Positions 48,494 to 57,363 of a stretch of DNA of 64,000 nucleotides are shown in pieces. Every line of letters starts with the position of its first letter. Position 1 is the stretch's first letter. The stretch comes from Streptomyces sp. CB01249 (GTDB lineage: Bacteria > Actinomycetota > Actinomycetes > Streptomycetales > Streptomycetaceae), in contig NZ_LISW01000007.1 of NCBI RefSeq assembly GCF_001905735.1, positions 271,600 to 335,599 of the forward strand, given 5' to 3'. The translations under genes were made by a program, and so were the position numbers. Below the pieces are notes generated by a model. The model was given only the letters and a program-made list of their open reading frames with translations, was not told the origin of the DNA and searched no databases.

Positions 48494-49494
48494 CGGACGG
48501 ACTCCTTGGTCGGGGCGGGGATGACGGCGTCGGTACCGGATTCGGTGCCGGATTCGGTCTCGGCGCCGGCTTCGGTCAGGGCGAAGAAGACGTCGTCCAG
48601 GTCGGGGGTGTGCACGGTGAGTTCGTCCGCCTCGATCCCGGCGGCGTCCAGCCGGTCGAGGATGGAGCGCAGGATGCTCTGGGTACCGTCGCTGGGGAGT
48701 TGCAGGGCCAGCGCGGCATCGTCGCGGACGGCGTCGCCGCCGAGGTGGGCCGCCGCGTCCCGGTAGGCGGCCGGGTCGCTGAACCGCAGCCGGACGTGCC
48801 CGCCGGGGACGATCCGCTTCAGCTCCTCGGCGCTGCCCTCGGCCACCAGCTTCCCGTTGTGCAGGACGGCGATGCGGTCGGCGAGTTCGTCGGCCTCTTC
48901 CAGGTACTGGGTGGTGAGGAAGACGGTCACCCCGTCTTCGACCAGTCCGCGGATCATCTGCCACATGCCGTGCCGGGAGCGCGGGTCGAGCCCGGTGGTC
49001 GGCTCGTCCAGGAAGATGATGCGCGGGTTCCCGACGAGGGTCATCGCGATGTCCAGGCGGCGCTTCATGCCGCCCGAGTAGGTGGAGGCGGGCTTCTTCG
49101 CCGCCTCCGTGAGGTCGAAGCGCTCCAGGAGCTCCGCGGTGACGCGCCGCCCCTCGGCCTTCGGCAGGTGGTGCAGGTCCGCCATCAGGAGCAGGTTCTC
49201 CTCGCCGGTGATCAGCCCGTCGACGGCGGAGAACTGCCCGGTGACGCCGATGGTGGCGCGTACCGCCTGCGCGTCGGTGGCCAGGTCGTGGCCCCCGACG
49301 CTGATCGCGCCGGACCCTTGGCCGGGTGGGATGAGCGTGGAGAGGATCTTGACGGCGGTCGTCTTGCCCGCGCCGTTCGGGCCGAGCAGCGCGAACACCG
49401 TTCCGGCCGGGATGCTGAGGTCGATCCCGTCGAGCACGGTCTTCTCGCCGTACGCCTTGCGCAGTCCGTTCGCCGCGATGGCCGGGTTCGTCAT
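48490..49494 (-). CDS. ABC transporter ATP-binding protein (DrrA-like)
   Basis: 334 residues. Walker A LLGPNGAGKTTAVKIL, Q-loop TGQFSAVDGLITGEENLLLMADLHHL, signature STYSGGMKRRLDIAMTLVG, Walker B RIIFLDEPTTGLDPRSRHGMW and H-loop TTQYLEEADELADRIAVLHNGK are all present. The C-terminal 100 residues are the DrrA-type regulatory domain. The tail carries a short ESGTESGT repeat from duplicated DNA. It forms an operon with the permease and, 52 bases upstream, the DUF4097 gene. The divergent composite HTH protein is a likely repressor. Confidence 0.94.
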   Translation of the reverse strand: MTNPAIAANGLRKAYGEKTVLDGIDLSIPAGTVFALLGPNGAGKTTAVKILSTLIPPGQGSGAISVGGHDLATDAQAVRATIGVTGQFSAVDGLITGEENLLLMADLHHLPKAEGRRVTAELLERFDLTEAAKKPASTYSGGMKRRLDIAMTLVGNPRIIFLDEPTTGLDPRSRHGMWQMIRGLVEDGVTVFLTTQYLEEADELADRIAVLHNGKLVAEGSAEELKRIVPGGHVRLRFSDPAAYRDAAAHLGGDAVRDDAALALQLPSDGTQSILRSILDRLDAAGIEADELTVHTPDLDDVFFALTEAGAETESGTESGTDAVIPAPTKESVR

Positions 49495-49546
49495 GGTGGG
49501 GCTCCTTCTGCTGGTACGAGGTGGGGGGGGTGCTTCTACGAGGTGG

Positions 49547-50215
49547 TCAGAGGCTGCGGGCGGTGATGTCGCCCTTGGTGGTGGTCGCCCGGATGGTCAG
49601 GACGGGTGCGCCGTCGTTCATCAGGGCGTTGTCGACGCGGCCGAGGACGGTGCCCGCGTCGAGCACGGCCGGGACGCCGCGCGCCGCGCCGACGCTGATG
49701 TCGCCGAGCTGGGTGCTGAGGGTGAGCTCGCCGCGGGTGGCCTCCTCGACGGTCACGTCGCCGCGCTGGGCGCTGAGCTCGCCGGGGCCGGTGAGGCGGC
49801 GGACGATGACGGCGCCGTCGTGCGCGGAGATCCGGGCACCGGCGGCCTCGTCCACCTTGACGGAGCGGTGGCCGCCCTCGAAGACGACGTCCCCGAGGCG
49901 TCCGACGCCCCGGAACTCGGCGGCGCCGGCCTTCGCCTCGACGTGCGACCCGGCGGGCAGCTGGACGGTGATCTCGACGGAGCCGGAGTCACCGAGGAGC
50001 CGGTTGCGCCCCTCCTTGGCGGCCCGGATGTCGAGGACGCCGTCGGCGTACGCGACCTCGACGCGGTCGGCGGCCTTGGTGTCGCGGCTCTTGGAGGGGT
50101 CGGCGGGCAGGACCTCGACCACGGTGTCGGCGCGGTCGGCGGCGATGAACCGGATGAGACCGGCGGGGATCGCGACGCGGGCGGTGACGGCGGCGGGGGT
50201 GTCGAACTTCGGCAT
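49547..50215 (-). CDS. DUF4097-family beta-strand repeat protein
   Basis: 222 residues forming a right-handed beta-solenoid-like repeat: short strands such as VEAKAGAAEFRGVG, DVVFEGGHRSVKVDEAAGARISAHDGAVIVRRLTGPGELSAQRGDVTVEEATRGELTL and GDISVGAARG. DUF4097 is found next to ABC exporters and DNA-binding repressors. No signal peptide is visible, so it is cytoplasmic. It is the first gene of an operon with the ABC exporter. Its exact role is unknown. Confidence 0.9.
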   Translation of the reverse strand: MPKFDTPAAVTARVAIPAGLIRFIAADRADTVVEVLPADPSKSRDTKAADRVEVAYADGVLDIRAAKEGRNRLLGDSGSVEITVQLPAGSHVEAKAGAAEFRGVGRLGDVVFEGGHRSVKVDEAAGARISAHDGAVIVRRLTGPGELSAQRGDVTVEEATRGELTLSTQLGDISVGAARGVPAVLDAGTVLGRVDNALMNDGAPVLTIRATTTKGDITARSL

Positions 50216-50280
50216 GGTGCGCTCCTTCTGGGGTGGCGCGAACCGGGGTGGCTCGCGCTTTCCGATGAGAGAAACGCTAC

Positions 50281-50401
50281 GTTGCGTTCACGTACCCGGC
50301 AACACACTTGTTGCATCAGATCCGCGTAACGGCACGTCAAAGCAGAGAAGTTGGAGCAATGAGCTCAGGAGTAACGCAACGAACTCCTCGCCATTCGTTG
50401 C
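50281..50401. promoter_or_regulatory. Repeated GTTGC/GCAAC operator boxes in the divergent region
   Basis: GTTGC or GCAAC occurs five times: 50281-50285, 50299-50303, 50310-50314, 50376-50380 and 50397-50401. Two pairs are inverted repeats: GCAAC-N6-GTTGC, and GCAACGAA (50376-50383) facing TTCGTTGC (50394-50401). They sit between the DUF4097/ABC operon and the regulator gene. Confidence 0.65.
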
Positions 50402-50427
50402 AATGGGCTGTCAGCGAACGCTATAGT
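50398..50427 (+). promoter_or_regulatory. Promoter of the composite HTH regulator
   Basis: TTGCAA (50398-50403) and TATAGT (50422-50427) with 18 bases between them form a good primary-sigma promoter. The -35 overlaps the right arm of the GCAACGAA/TTCGTTGC inverted repeat, so a repressor bound there would block it. Confidence 0.6.
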
Positions 50428-50477
50428 CGGCCCACCGGCCACCGCACGGCCGGGCCCGCGCCACGAAGGAGTACGCG

Positions 50478-51200
50478 ATGCCGGGAGGCAGGCTCAGCCA
50501 GCAGGAACGCCGCCAGATCGGCCGGGGCCTGGCCGACGGTCTGGCCTACGCCGAGATCGCCCGGCAGCTGGACCGCCCCACCTCGACCATCACCCGCGAG
50601 GTGACGCGCAACGGCGGCCCCGCGGGCTACCGCGCCGACGTCGCCCACCGCACCGCCGAGCAGCGCGCCCACCGCCGGAAGAACCCCGCGCCCCGCGACG
50701 CGCGCCCGGACCCGCAGCCCTACGGCCGGGACGCCGAGGCGGTACGCGCGTACGAGGAGATGTTCACGACGGCCATGACGGCCTCGGGCGCCCCCCAGAT
50801 GATGTCGAGGGTCCTCGCGGCCCTGACCCTCAGCGACACCGGCAGCCTCACTGCGGGCGAACTCGCCTCGCACTTGAAGGTCAGCCCGGCCTCCGTGTCC
50901 AAGGCGGTCGCGTTCCTGGAGACCCAGAGCATGGTCCGCCGCGAGCGCGAGGGCCGCCGGGAACGCTATGTCGTCGACGACGAGCTCATGCACGAGTCGA
51001 TGATGGCGAGCGCCCACTCCACCGCCCAGCTCGCCGAGACCGCCCGCAAGGGCGTCCCCGTCCTGGGCGCGGACACGGCGGCGGGCACCCGCCTGGAGAA
51101 CATGGCCCGCTACCTGGACTTCGTCTCCGAATCGATAGCCCGGGCCGCCGAACAGGCCCGGGCCATCCTCCACACCAAGGCCCCGGACCCGGGGCCCTGA
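50478..51200 (+). CDS. Composite regulator: IS30-type HTH plus MarR/GbsR-like winged helix
   Basis: 240 residues. The N-terminal HTH (residues 5-45) is of the HTH_38 kind known from IS30 transposases: LSQQERRQIGRGLADGLAYAEIARQLDRPTSTITREVTRNGGPAGYRADVAHRTAEQRAHRR. Then a winged helix (near 110-165) reads VLAALTLSDTGSLTAGELASHLKVSPASVSKAVAFLETQSMVRREREGRRERYVVDDE. The C-terminal helices support a dimer. There is no transposase catalytic part. It is divergent from the DUF4097/ABC exporter operon and likely represses it and itself via the GTTGC boxes. Confidence 0.88.
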   Translation: MPGGRLSQQERRQIGRGLADGLAYAEIARQLDRPTSTITREVTRNGGPAGYRADVAHRTAEQRAHRRKNPAPRDARPDPQPYGRDAEAVRAYEEMFTTAMTASGAPQMMSRVLAALTLSDTGSLTAGELASHLKVSPASVSKAVAFLETQSMVRREREGRRERYVVDDELMHESMMASAHSTAQLAETARKGVPVLGADTAAGTRLENMARYLDFVSESIARAAEQARAILHTKAPDPGP

Positions 51201-51207
51201 CGGACCC

Positions 51208-53121
51208 TCACTTCCGGTACAGCGCCTCGATCTCCTCCGCGAAGTCCCGCGCGATCGCGTCCCGTTTCAGCTTCAGGGACGGCGTGAGGTGGCCCTTCTC
51301 CTCCGTGAAGTCCACCGGCAGCACGGTGAACTTGCGGATCGACTCCGCGCGGGAGACCAGGCGGTTGGCCTCGTCCACCGCGCGCTGGAGCGTGGTGCGC
51401 AGCTCCTCGTCGTGGACGAGTTCGCGCATCGGGACGTTCTGCTTCTTGCGCATCCGGCACCAGTGCGCCAGCCCGTCCGCCTCCAGCGTGATCAGGGCCG
51501 TGATGAAGGACCGGTTGTCGCCGACGACCATGCACTGGCCGACCAGCGGATGGGCGCGCAGCCAGTCCTCCAGCGGGGCCGGGGTGACGTTCTTCCCGCC
51601 CGACGTGATAATGATGTCCTTCTTGCGGCCGGTGATCGTGAGGTAGCCGTCGCTGTCGAGCGCGCCCAGGTCACCGGTCGCGAACCAGCCCCCGTCCAGC
51701 ACGGGCACGGACACCCCGCGCTCCGCGTCCCAGTACCCCTGGAACACCTGCCCGCCGCTGAGCAGCACCTCCCCGTCCTCGGCTATGCGTACGGCGGTGC
51801 CGGGCATCGGCCACCCGACCGTGCCCAGGCGGGGCTTGAGCGGTGGGGTGACCGTGGCGGCGGCGGTCGTCTCGGTCAGGCCGTAGCCCTCGAAGATCTC
51901 GATGCCGGCGCCCGCGTAGAACGCCGCGAGCCGCCGCCCCAGCGGGGAGCCGCCGCAGATCGCGTACCGGACATGGCCGCCGAGCGCCGCCCGGATGCGG
52001 CGGTAGACCAGCGGGTCGTACAGCGCCCGGGCGGCGCGCAGCCCGAGCCCGGGGCCGGGGCCCGTGCCGTGTTCGGCGGCCTCGACGGCCTGGCCGTAGC
52101 GCTGGGCGATCCGGGCGGCCCGGTCGAAGGAGGAGGCGCGGCCCATCTTCTCGGCGGTGGCCCGGCCCGTGTTGTAGACCTTCTCCAGGACGTACGGGAT
52201 CGCCAGCAGGAACGACGGCTTGAAACCGGCCAGATCGGCGAGCAGGTCCTCGGTCTGGATCGACGGCGCGTGGCCGAGCCGGACCCGGGCGCGCAGGCAG
52301 CCGATCGCGACCATCCGGCCGAAGACGTGGGACAGCGGCAGGAACAGCAGGGTCGAGGCGGGGTACTTGCTCACCGACTTGAAGACCGGGTGCAGCAGCT
52401 CGATCGCGTTGTCGACCTCGGCGAAGAAGTTGCCGTGGGTCAGCACACACCCCTTCGGGCGGCCCGTGGTCCCCGAGGTGTAGATCAGGGTCGCCGGGGT
52501 CTCCGGCTCCAGGGTCGCGCGCCGCTCGGCGACGGCGTCGTCCGGGAGCTGCTGCCCGAGCTTCTTCAGCCGCCCGAGCGCGCCCGTGTCGAACTGCCAC
52601 AGATGCGCGAGCCCGGGGAGCTGCTTGCGTTCCTGGCTGATGATCCGGCCCTGGTCCGCCGTCTCGACCGCGCAGGCCACGGACCCGGAGTCCTGGAGGA
52701 TCCAGCGGGCCTGGAAGGCGGACGAGGTCGGGTAGATCGGCACGGTGACCAGACCGGCCGCCCAGGCCGCGAAGTCGAGCAGCGTCCATTCGTACGTCGT
52801 ACGGGCCATGATCGCGATCCGGTCACCGGCCCGCAGCCCCTCCGCGATCAGCCCCTTGGCGACGGCCAGCACCTCGGCGGCGAACTCGGCGGCCGACACG
52901 TCCTGCCAGCTCCCGTCCGGCTGCTTCCGGCTGAGCACGGCGTCGGCGGGCGCCTCGCGCGCGTTGTCGAACGGGATCTCGGCAAGCGACCCCCGCCGGA
53001 CGGGCGGCGCGAACGCCGGTACGGAGACCTGCCGGACGGCCCCGTGGGCATCCCGCTCAAGCGTCGGCTCGACCAGGGCGGGGACGGCGGGTGCGGGGGA
53101 AGGTGCGGGTGGCGTGGACAC
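51208..53121 (-). CDS. Long-chain acyl-CoA synthetase (FadD15-like)
   Basis: 637 residues of the ANL superfamily. The P-loop is TLIYTSGTTGRPKGCVLTHGNF, the adenylate motif is EIFEGYGLTETTAAATVTP, the ribose-binding Asp is in WFATGDLGALDSDGYLTITGRKKDIIITSGGKNVTP and the catalytic Lys is in LTPSLKLKRDAI. The form corresponds to long-chain (C12-C20) FACL. GTG at 53121 has GAGGAG 6 bases upstream. It is followed by the convergent HTH regulator 7 bases away. It probably supplies acyl-CoA for the beta-oxidation-type genes upstream. Confidence 0.93.
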   Translation of the reverse strand: MSTPPAPSPAPAVPALVEPTLERDAHGAVRQVSVPAFAPPVRRGSLAEIPFDNAREAPADAVLSRKQPDGSWQDVSAAEFAAEVLAVAKGLIAEGLRAGDRIAIMARTTYEWTLLDFAAWAAGLVTVPIYPTSSAFQARWILQDSGSVACAVETADQGRIISQERKQLPGLAHLWQFDTGALGRLKKLGQQLPDDAVAERRATLEPETPATLIYTSGTTGRPKGCVLTHGNFFAEVDNAIELLHPVFKSVSKYPASTLLFLPLSHVFGRMVAIGCLRARVRLGHAPSIQTEDLLADLAGFKPSFLLAIPYVLEKVYNTGRATAEKMGRASSFDRAARIAQRYGQAVEAAEHGTGPGPGLGLRAARALYDPLVYRRIRAALGGHVRYAICGGSPLGRRLAAFYAGAGIEIFEGYGLTETTAAATVTPPLKPRLGTVGWPMPGTAVRIAEDGEVLLSGGQVFQGYWDAERGVSVPVLDGGWFATGDLGALDSDGYLTITGRKKDIIITSGGKNVTPAPLEDWLRAHPLVGQCMVVGDNRSFITALITLEADGLAHWCRMRKKQNVPMRELVHDEELRTTLQRAVDEANRLVSRAESIRKFTVLPVDFTEEKGHLTPSLKLKRDAIARDFAEEIEALYRK

Positions 53122-53212
53122 GTGCGGCTCCTCGGCAAGGGGGGACGGGCGGGTTCACTGCTGTCGTACGGGGGTGCGCGGCGCGGTCCCGCCGCGCCGC
53201 GCACCGCCGCGT

Positions 53213-54490
53213 TCACACACGTTCGAGGATCGCCGTGACGCCCTGGCCGCCCGCCGCGCAGACCGAGATCAGGCCGCGGCCCGGGGCGTCCCGCTCCGCG
53301 AGGAGCTTGGCGAGGGTGGCGACGATGCGGGCGCCCGTCGCGGCGAAGGGGTGGCCGGTGGCGAGCGAGGAGCCCGCGACGTTCAGCCGGTCCCGGTCGA
53401 CGGGCGCGAGCCCCTGCTTCTCCCAGGCGGCCAGCGTGGCCAGCGCCTGGGAGGCGAAGGCCTCGTGGATCTCGAAGAGGTCGAAGTCCTCGATGCCGAG
53501 CCCGGCCCGCTCCAGCAGCCGGGGCACCGCGTACGCGGGCGCCATCAGCAGCCCGTCCTCGCCCTTCACGTAGTCCACCGCGGCGGTCTCGTACAGCGAG
53601 AGGTACGCCTGCGGTTCGAGGCCGTGCGCCTCGGCCCATTCCTCGCTCGCCAGGAGCACGGTCGCCGCGCCGTCCGTGAGGGGCGTCGAATTGCCCGCGG
53701 TCATCGTCGCGTCGGGGTGGTCCGCGCCGAACACGGGCTTCAGCGTGGCGAGTTTCTCCACCGTGGAGCCGGGGCGCAGGTTCTGGTCGCGTTCCAGGCC
53801 CTGGTACGGGACGACGAGGTCGTCCAGGAAGCCCCGTTCGTACGCGGCGGCGAGCCGCTGGTGGCTGGTGGCGGCCAGGAGGTCCTGCTCGGCGCGGCCG
53901 ATGTCCCACTGCCGGGCGGTGAGCGCCGCGTGCTCGCCCATCGAAAGGCCGGTGCGGGGTTCGGCGTTGCGCGGGATGTCCGGGACGAGGTGCCGGGGCC
54001 GTACGCCCGTGAGGGCCTTCGCGCGGGCGCCCGCCGACTTCGCGCGCCGGACGGAGAGCAGCAGGCGCCGCAGTTCGTCGTTGACGCCGAGCGGGGCGTC
54101 GCTGGTGGTGTCCGTGCCGCCCGCGATGGCGGAGTCGACGGCCCCGAGCATGATCTTGTTGGCGGCGGCGATGACCGCCTGGAGGCCCGTGCCGCACGCC
54201 TGCTGGACGTCGTACGCGGGGGTGCGCGGGTCGAGCCGCGAGCCGAGCACCGTCTCGCGGGCCAGGTTGAAATCGCGGCTGTGCTTGAGGACCGCGCCCG
54301 CCGCGAACTCGCCGACGCGCTCGCCCTGGAGCCCGAACCGCTCGACCAGGCCGTCCAGCGCGGCGGTCAGCATCTGCTGGTTGGAGACCTGCGCGTAGGG
54401 CCCGTCGGACCGGGCAAACGGGATACGGCTGCCGCCGATGACCGCGACCCGGCGGGGCTGCGGGAGTGCGAGGGGAATCAACTCGACCAA
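53213..54490 (-). CDS. Acetyl-CoA C-acyltransferase (thiolase, FadA2-like)
   Basis: 425 residues. The nucleophilic Cys is Cys99 in DVQQACGTGLQAVIAAANKI; the other catalytic residues are in EIHEAFASQALAT (His), GHPFAATGAR (His) and SVCAAGGQGVTAIL (Cys). The long insertion RRAKSAGARAKALTGVRPRHLVPDIP is typical of the FadI/FadA2 branch. Start: TTG at 54490 or 54481, no clear ribosome-binding site. It is divergent from the FabG4-HtdX-like pair; the same trio (FadA2-FabG4-HtdX) is clustered in mycobacteria (Rv0243-Rv0242c-Rv0241c, from memory). Confidence 0.93.
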   Translation of the reverse strand: MVELIPLALPQPRRVAVIGGSRIPFARSDGPYAQVSNQQMLTAALDGLVERFGLQGERVGEFAAGAVLKHSRDFNLARETVLGSRLDPRTPAYDVQQACGTGLQAVIAAANKIMLGAVDSAIAGGTDTTSDAPLGVNDELRRLLLSVRRAKSAGARAKALTGVRPRHLVPDIPRNAEPRTGLSMGEHAALTARQWDIGRAEQDLLAATSHQRLAAAYERGFLDDLVVPYQGLERDQNLRPGSTVEKLATLKPVFGADHPDATMTAGNSTPLTDGAATVLLASEEWAEAHGLEPQAYLSLYETAAVDYVKGEDGLLMAPAYAVPRLLERAGLGIEDFDLFEIHEAFASQALATLAAWEKQGLAPVDRDRLNVAGSSLATGHPFAATGARIVATLAKLLAERDAPGRGLISVCAAGGQGVTAILERV

Positions 54491-54516
54491 CTCATCTCGA
54501 CCAGCTCCTGACTCTT

Positions 54517-54538
54517 GAGTAACCTTACTCCGGAGTAA
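54517..54538. promoter_or_regulatory. TetR-type operator palindrome in the thiolase/FabG4 divergent region
   Basis: TTACTCCGGAGTAA (54525-54538) is a perfect 14-base palindrome; a second, overlapping inverted repeat GAGTAA-CC-TTACTC (54517-54530) shares one arm. A related site (10 of 14 identical) lies upstream of the tetR gene at 57364-57377. Confidence 0.7.
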
Positions 54539-54566
54539 ATCTACGACCGAGCAGGGAGTCTGGACA

Positions 54567-55886
54567 ATGGCCGACCGCTATCTGCACCTGACCGGCACGG
54601 CACCCGGCAAGTTCCTCACCCGGAAACTCGGTCTCCCGCAGCCCGCCCGGCTGCGCCGCTGGAGCCTGGAGACGCCGACGCTCACCGGCCCCGTACTCCA
54701 CCTCACCGCAGGGGATTCCGCCGTCACCGAGGAGCTGGCCGCGGCCCTCACCGCCACCGGCCTGGAGGTCGTCGCCCGCGCGGACCGGCCCGCCGCGCTC
54801 GTCCTCGACGCGACCGCCGTGGACACCGCCGCCGGGCTGGGCGCCGTGCACGCCGCCCTCCACCCGGTCGTCCGCTCGCTCGCCCCCGGCGGCCGGGTCG
54901 TCGTCCTCGGGGTGCGGCCCTCACCGGAGGACCACCACCAGGCCGCCGCCCAGCAGGCCCTGGAAGGCTTCACGCGCTCGCTCGGCAAGGAGGTCGGCAA
55001 GGGCGCCACCGTGCAGCTGGTCCGCATCGCCCCGTCCGCCGTCGCCTCCGCCGAGTCCACCCTGCGCTTCCTGCTCTCGCCCCGGTCCGCGTACGTCAGC
55101 GGCCAGGTCATCGAGGTCACCGGCGCCGCCCCCGACCCGGTCCGCGACTGGGCCGCCCCGCTGGCCGGGCGGACCGCCCTGGTCACCGGCGCCGCCCGGG
55201 GCATCGGCGCCTCCGTCGCCTCGGTCCTGGCCCGCGACGGCGCCCGGGTCGTCTGCCTGGACGTGCCGCAGGCCCAGGAGGACCTGGTGCGCACCGCCGA
55301 CCGCCTCGGCGCCACCGCGCTCCCCCTCGACATCACGGCCGACGACGCCGCCGAACGCATCGCGGCCGCCGCGCCCGACGGGCTCGACATCCTCGTCCAC
55401 AACGCGGGCATCACCCGCGACCGGCGGCTCGCCAACATGGCCGCCGACCGCTGGGCCCAGGTCATCGACGTCAACCTGGACAGCGTCCTGCGCACCACCG
55501 ACGCGCTGCTGAAGGCGGGCACCGTCAACCGGGGCGGCCGGATCGTCGCCACCGCCTCCATCGCGGGCATCGCCGGGAACAACGGCCAGACCAACTACGC
55601 GGCCAGCAAGGCCGGAATCATCGGCCTGGTCCGCTCCCTGGCCCCGCGCGCCGCCGCCGACCACGGCGTCACGGTCAACGCGGTCGCCCCCGGCTTCATC
55701 GAGACGAAGATGACCGCGGCCGTCCCGCTGTTCATCCGCGAGGCGGGCCGCCGGATGAACTCCCTCGCGCAGGGCGGCCTCCCGGTCGACGTCGCCGAGA
55801 CCACCGCCTGGTTCGCCCAGCCCGCGTCCGCCGCCGTCAACGGCCAGGTCGTCCGGGTCTGCGGCCAGAGCCTGCTGGGGGCGTGA
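54567..55886 (+). CDS. High-molecular-weight 3-oxoacyl-ACP/CoA reductase (FabG4-like)
   Basis: 439 residues. It has an N-terminal flavodoxin-like half (1-190: KFLTRKLGLPQPARLRRW..., then PVVRSLAPGGRVVVLGVRPSPED) and a C-terminal SDR half with GRTALVTGAARGIGASVASVLARDGA (NAD(H) loop), HNAGITRDRRLANM, the catalytic SIAGIAGNNGQTNYAASKAGIIGL (Ser...YxxxK) and APGFIETKMT. This two-domain form is HMwFabG, which reduces 3-oxoacyl-CoA with NADH. It is divergent from the thiolase gene and the start of an operon with the MaoC gene (4 bases apart). Confidence 0.93.
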   Translation: MADRYLHLTGTAPGKFLTRKLGLPQPARLRRWSLETPTLTGPVLHLTAGDSAVTEELAAALTATGLEVVARADRPAALVLDATAVDTAAGLGAVHAALHPVVRSLAPGGRVVVLGVRPSPEDHHQAAAQQALEGFTRSLGKEVGKGATVQLVRIAPSAVASAESTLRFLLSPRSAYVSGQVIEVTGAAPDPVRDWAAPLAGRTALVTGAARGIGASVASVLARDGARVVCLDVPQAQEDLVRTADRLGATALPLDITADDAAERIAAAAPDGLDILVHNAGITRDRRLANMAADRWAQVIDVNLDSVLRTTDALLKAGTVNRGGRIVATASIAGIAGNNGQTNYAASKAGIIGLVRSLAPRAAADHGVTVNAVAPGFIETKMTAAVPLFIREAGRRMNSLAQGGLPVDVAETTAWFAQPASAAVNGQVVRVCGQSLLGA

Positions 55887-55890
55887 CCCG

Positions 55891-56703
55891 ATGAGCCTCA
55901 CCCTCTCGCTGGCCCGGGGCGCCGTCACCTCGCCCTTCAAGCGCGCCGGACGCCCCGGCGCCACCCTCCCCGCCGGGCGCCTCCGCCTGCCCGCCGCGCC
56001 TCCCGCACCGGGACGCCTGGCCGCGTACCGGACGATCTGCGGCTTCCCGGCGACCGGGCCGCTGCCGGTGACGTACCCGCATGTGATGGCGTTCCCGTTG
56101 GCCATGCGGCTGATGACCCGCCGCGACTTCCCGCTCCCGGTCACCGGACTCGTCCACACCTGGATCGAGATCACCGCCCACCGCACCCTGCGCCCGGAGG
56201 ATTCGCTCGAACTCACGGTGTACGCAGAGGAGTTGAGCCCGCACCGGCGCGGCACCGAGGTCACCGTGGTGACCGAGGCGCGACTCGCGGGCGAGCTGGT
56301 GTGGGAGTCCCGCAGCGGCTATCTGTCCCGGCACGCGACGCGTACGGAGGCCCCAGCACCGGTGACGCCTCCCGCGCCGCTCTCCGCCGTCACCGAGTGG
56401 CGGCTGCCCGGCGACCTCGGACGGCGGTACGCGGCGGCCTCCGGCGACCGCAACCCGATCCACCTCCACCCGCTGACCGCCCGGCTCTTCGGCTTCCCCC
56501 GGGCCATCGCCCACGGCATGTGGACCGTCGCCCGCTGCCTGGCCGAAACCCCGGACCCGGCCACGCTCCGCACCGTACGGGCGGACTTCCGCGCCCCGGT
56601 CCTGCTGCCCGGCACGGTCACGTACGCCTCCGACGGCCACGCGTTCCAGCTGCGCGGCGGCAAGGACGGCGAGCGGCTGCACCTGACCGGCACTACGGGG
56701 TAG
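55891..56703 (+). CDS. MaoC-like (R)-specific enoyl-CoA hydratase/dehydratase (HtdX-like)
   Basis: 270 residues, double-hot-dog. The hydratase 2 motif YAAASGDRNPIHLHPLTARLFGFPRAIAHGMWTVARC carries the catalytic Asp and His (D-x-N-P-I-H). The N-terminal half (ICGFPATGPLPVTYPHVMAFPLAMRLMTRRDFPLPVTGLVHTWIEI) is the degenerate hot dog. It follows FabG4 by four bases, so it is co-translated; the 3' end overlaps the convergent tetR gene by 11 bases. It dehydrates 3-hydroxyacyl-CoA or -ACP after FabG4. Confidence 0.92.
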   Translation: MSLTLSLARGAVTSPFKRAGRPGATLPAGRLRLPAAPPAPGRLAAYRTICGFPATGPLPVTYPHVMAFPLAMRLMTRRDFPLPVTGLVHTWIEITAHRTLRPEDSLELTVYAEELSPHRRGTEVTVVTEARLAGELVWESRSGYLSRHATRTEAPAPVTPPAPLSAVTEWRLPGDLGRRYAAASGDRNPIHLHPLTARLFGFPRAIAHGMWTVARCLAETPDPATLRTVRADFRAPVLLPGTVTYASDGHAFQLRGGKDGERLHLTGTTG

Positions 56704-57337
56704 GTACCTGCCACGGGCGGCCGTTCATCAGGTTCTCCAGGCCCGCCCAGGAGAAGTTCATCATCGTGGCCGCCGCCTCCCGGGCCGAGACGCCCGGGGT
56801 CTCGTTGGCCCAGCCGGCCAGCGCCTCCGCGGCGCCCACCAGGGCCTGGGCGAGGCCCGCCACGTCCCGGTCCGGGAGCGCCGGGTCGTGGTGCGCCTCG
56901 CGGGCGGCGGCGCCGATCAGACCGGTCACGAAGGCGACGATCTCCTCGCGCATCACGTTGACCTCGGTGGCGAACGGCTCCCCGTGGGTCCGCGCCTGCC
57001 GGTACAGCACCGCCCAGCCGTCCGGGTTCTCCGCGGTGTGCGTGAAGAACGCCCGCAGCCCCTCCCAGAGTTGCCGGTCGGCCGGGAGACCCGGTTCCAC
57101 GCCCCCCTGCACGGCGGCCAGCAGCGCCTGCGCCTCACGCCGGATGCACGCGGTGAACAGCTCGTCCTTCGAATTCAGGTACAGGTAGACCAGGGGCTTC
57201 GACACCCCGGCCAGCTCGGCGATCTCGTCCATCGAGGCGGCCCGGTACCCCCGCTGCCCGAACGTCTGCACCGCGGCGTCCATCATCTGCTGCTCGCGCA
57301 CGGCGCGCGGCATCCGCTTGTTCCGCACAGCACCCAC
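56693..57337 (-). CDS. TetR-family repressor of the fatty-acid genes (putative)
   Basis: 214 residues. HTH: REQQMMDAAVQTFGQRGYRAASMDEIAELAGVSKPLVYLYLNSKDELFTACIRREAQAL. The C-terminal domain is the TetR_C type found in acyl-CoA sensing regulators (AENPDGWAVLYRQARTHGEPFATEVNVMREEIVAFV). GTG at 57337 has a strong GGAGGGAG. The upstream palindrome-like site resembles the perfect palindrome in the thiolase/FabG4 region, so it probably controls both itself and these genes. Confidence 0.9.
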   Translation of the reverse strand: MGAVRNKRMPRAVREQQMMDAAVQTFGQRGYRAASMDEIAELAGVSKPLVYLYLNSKDELFTACIRREAQALLAAVQGGVEPGLPADRQLWEGLRAFFTHTAENPDGWAVLYRQARTHGEPFATEVNVMREEIVAFVTGLIGAAAREAHHDPALPDRDVAGLAQALVGAAEALAGWANETPGVSAREAAATMMNFSWAGLENLMNGRPWQVPTP

Positions 57338-57363
57338 GTCGACTCCCTCCCTCCCCCGCAGTA

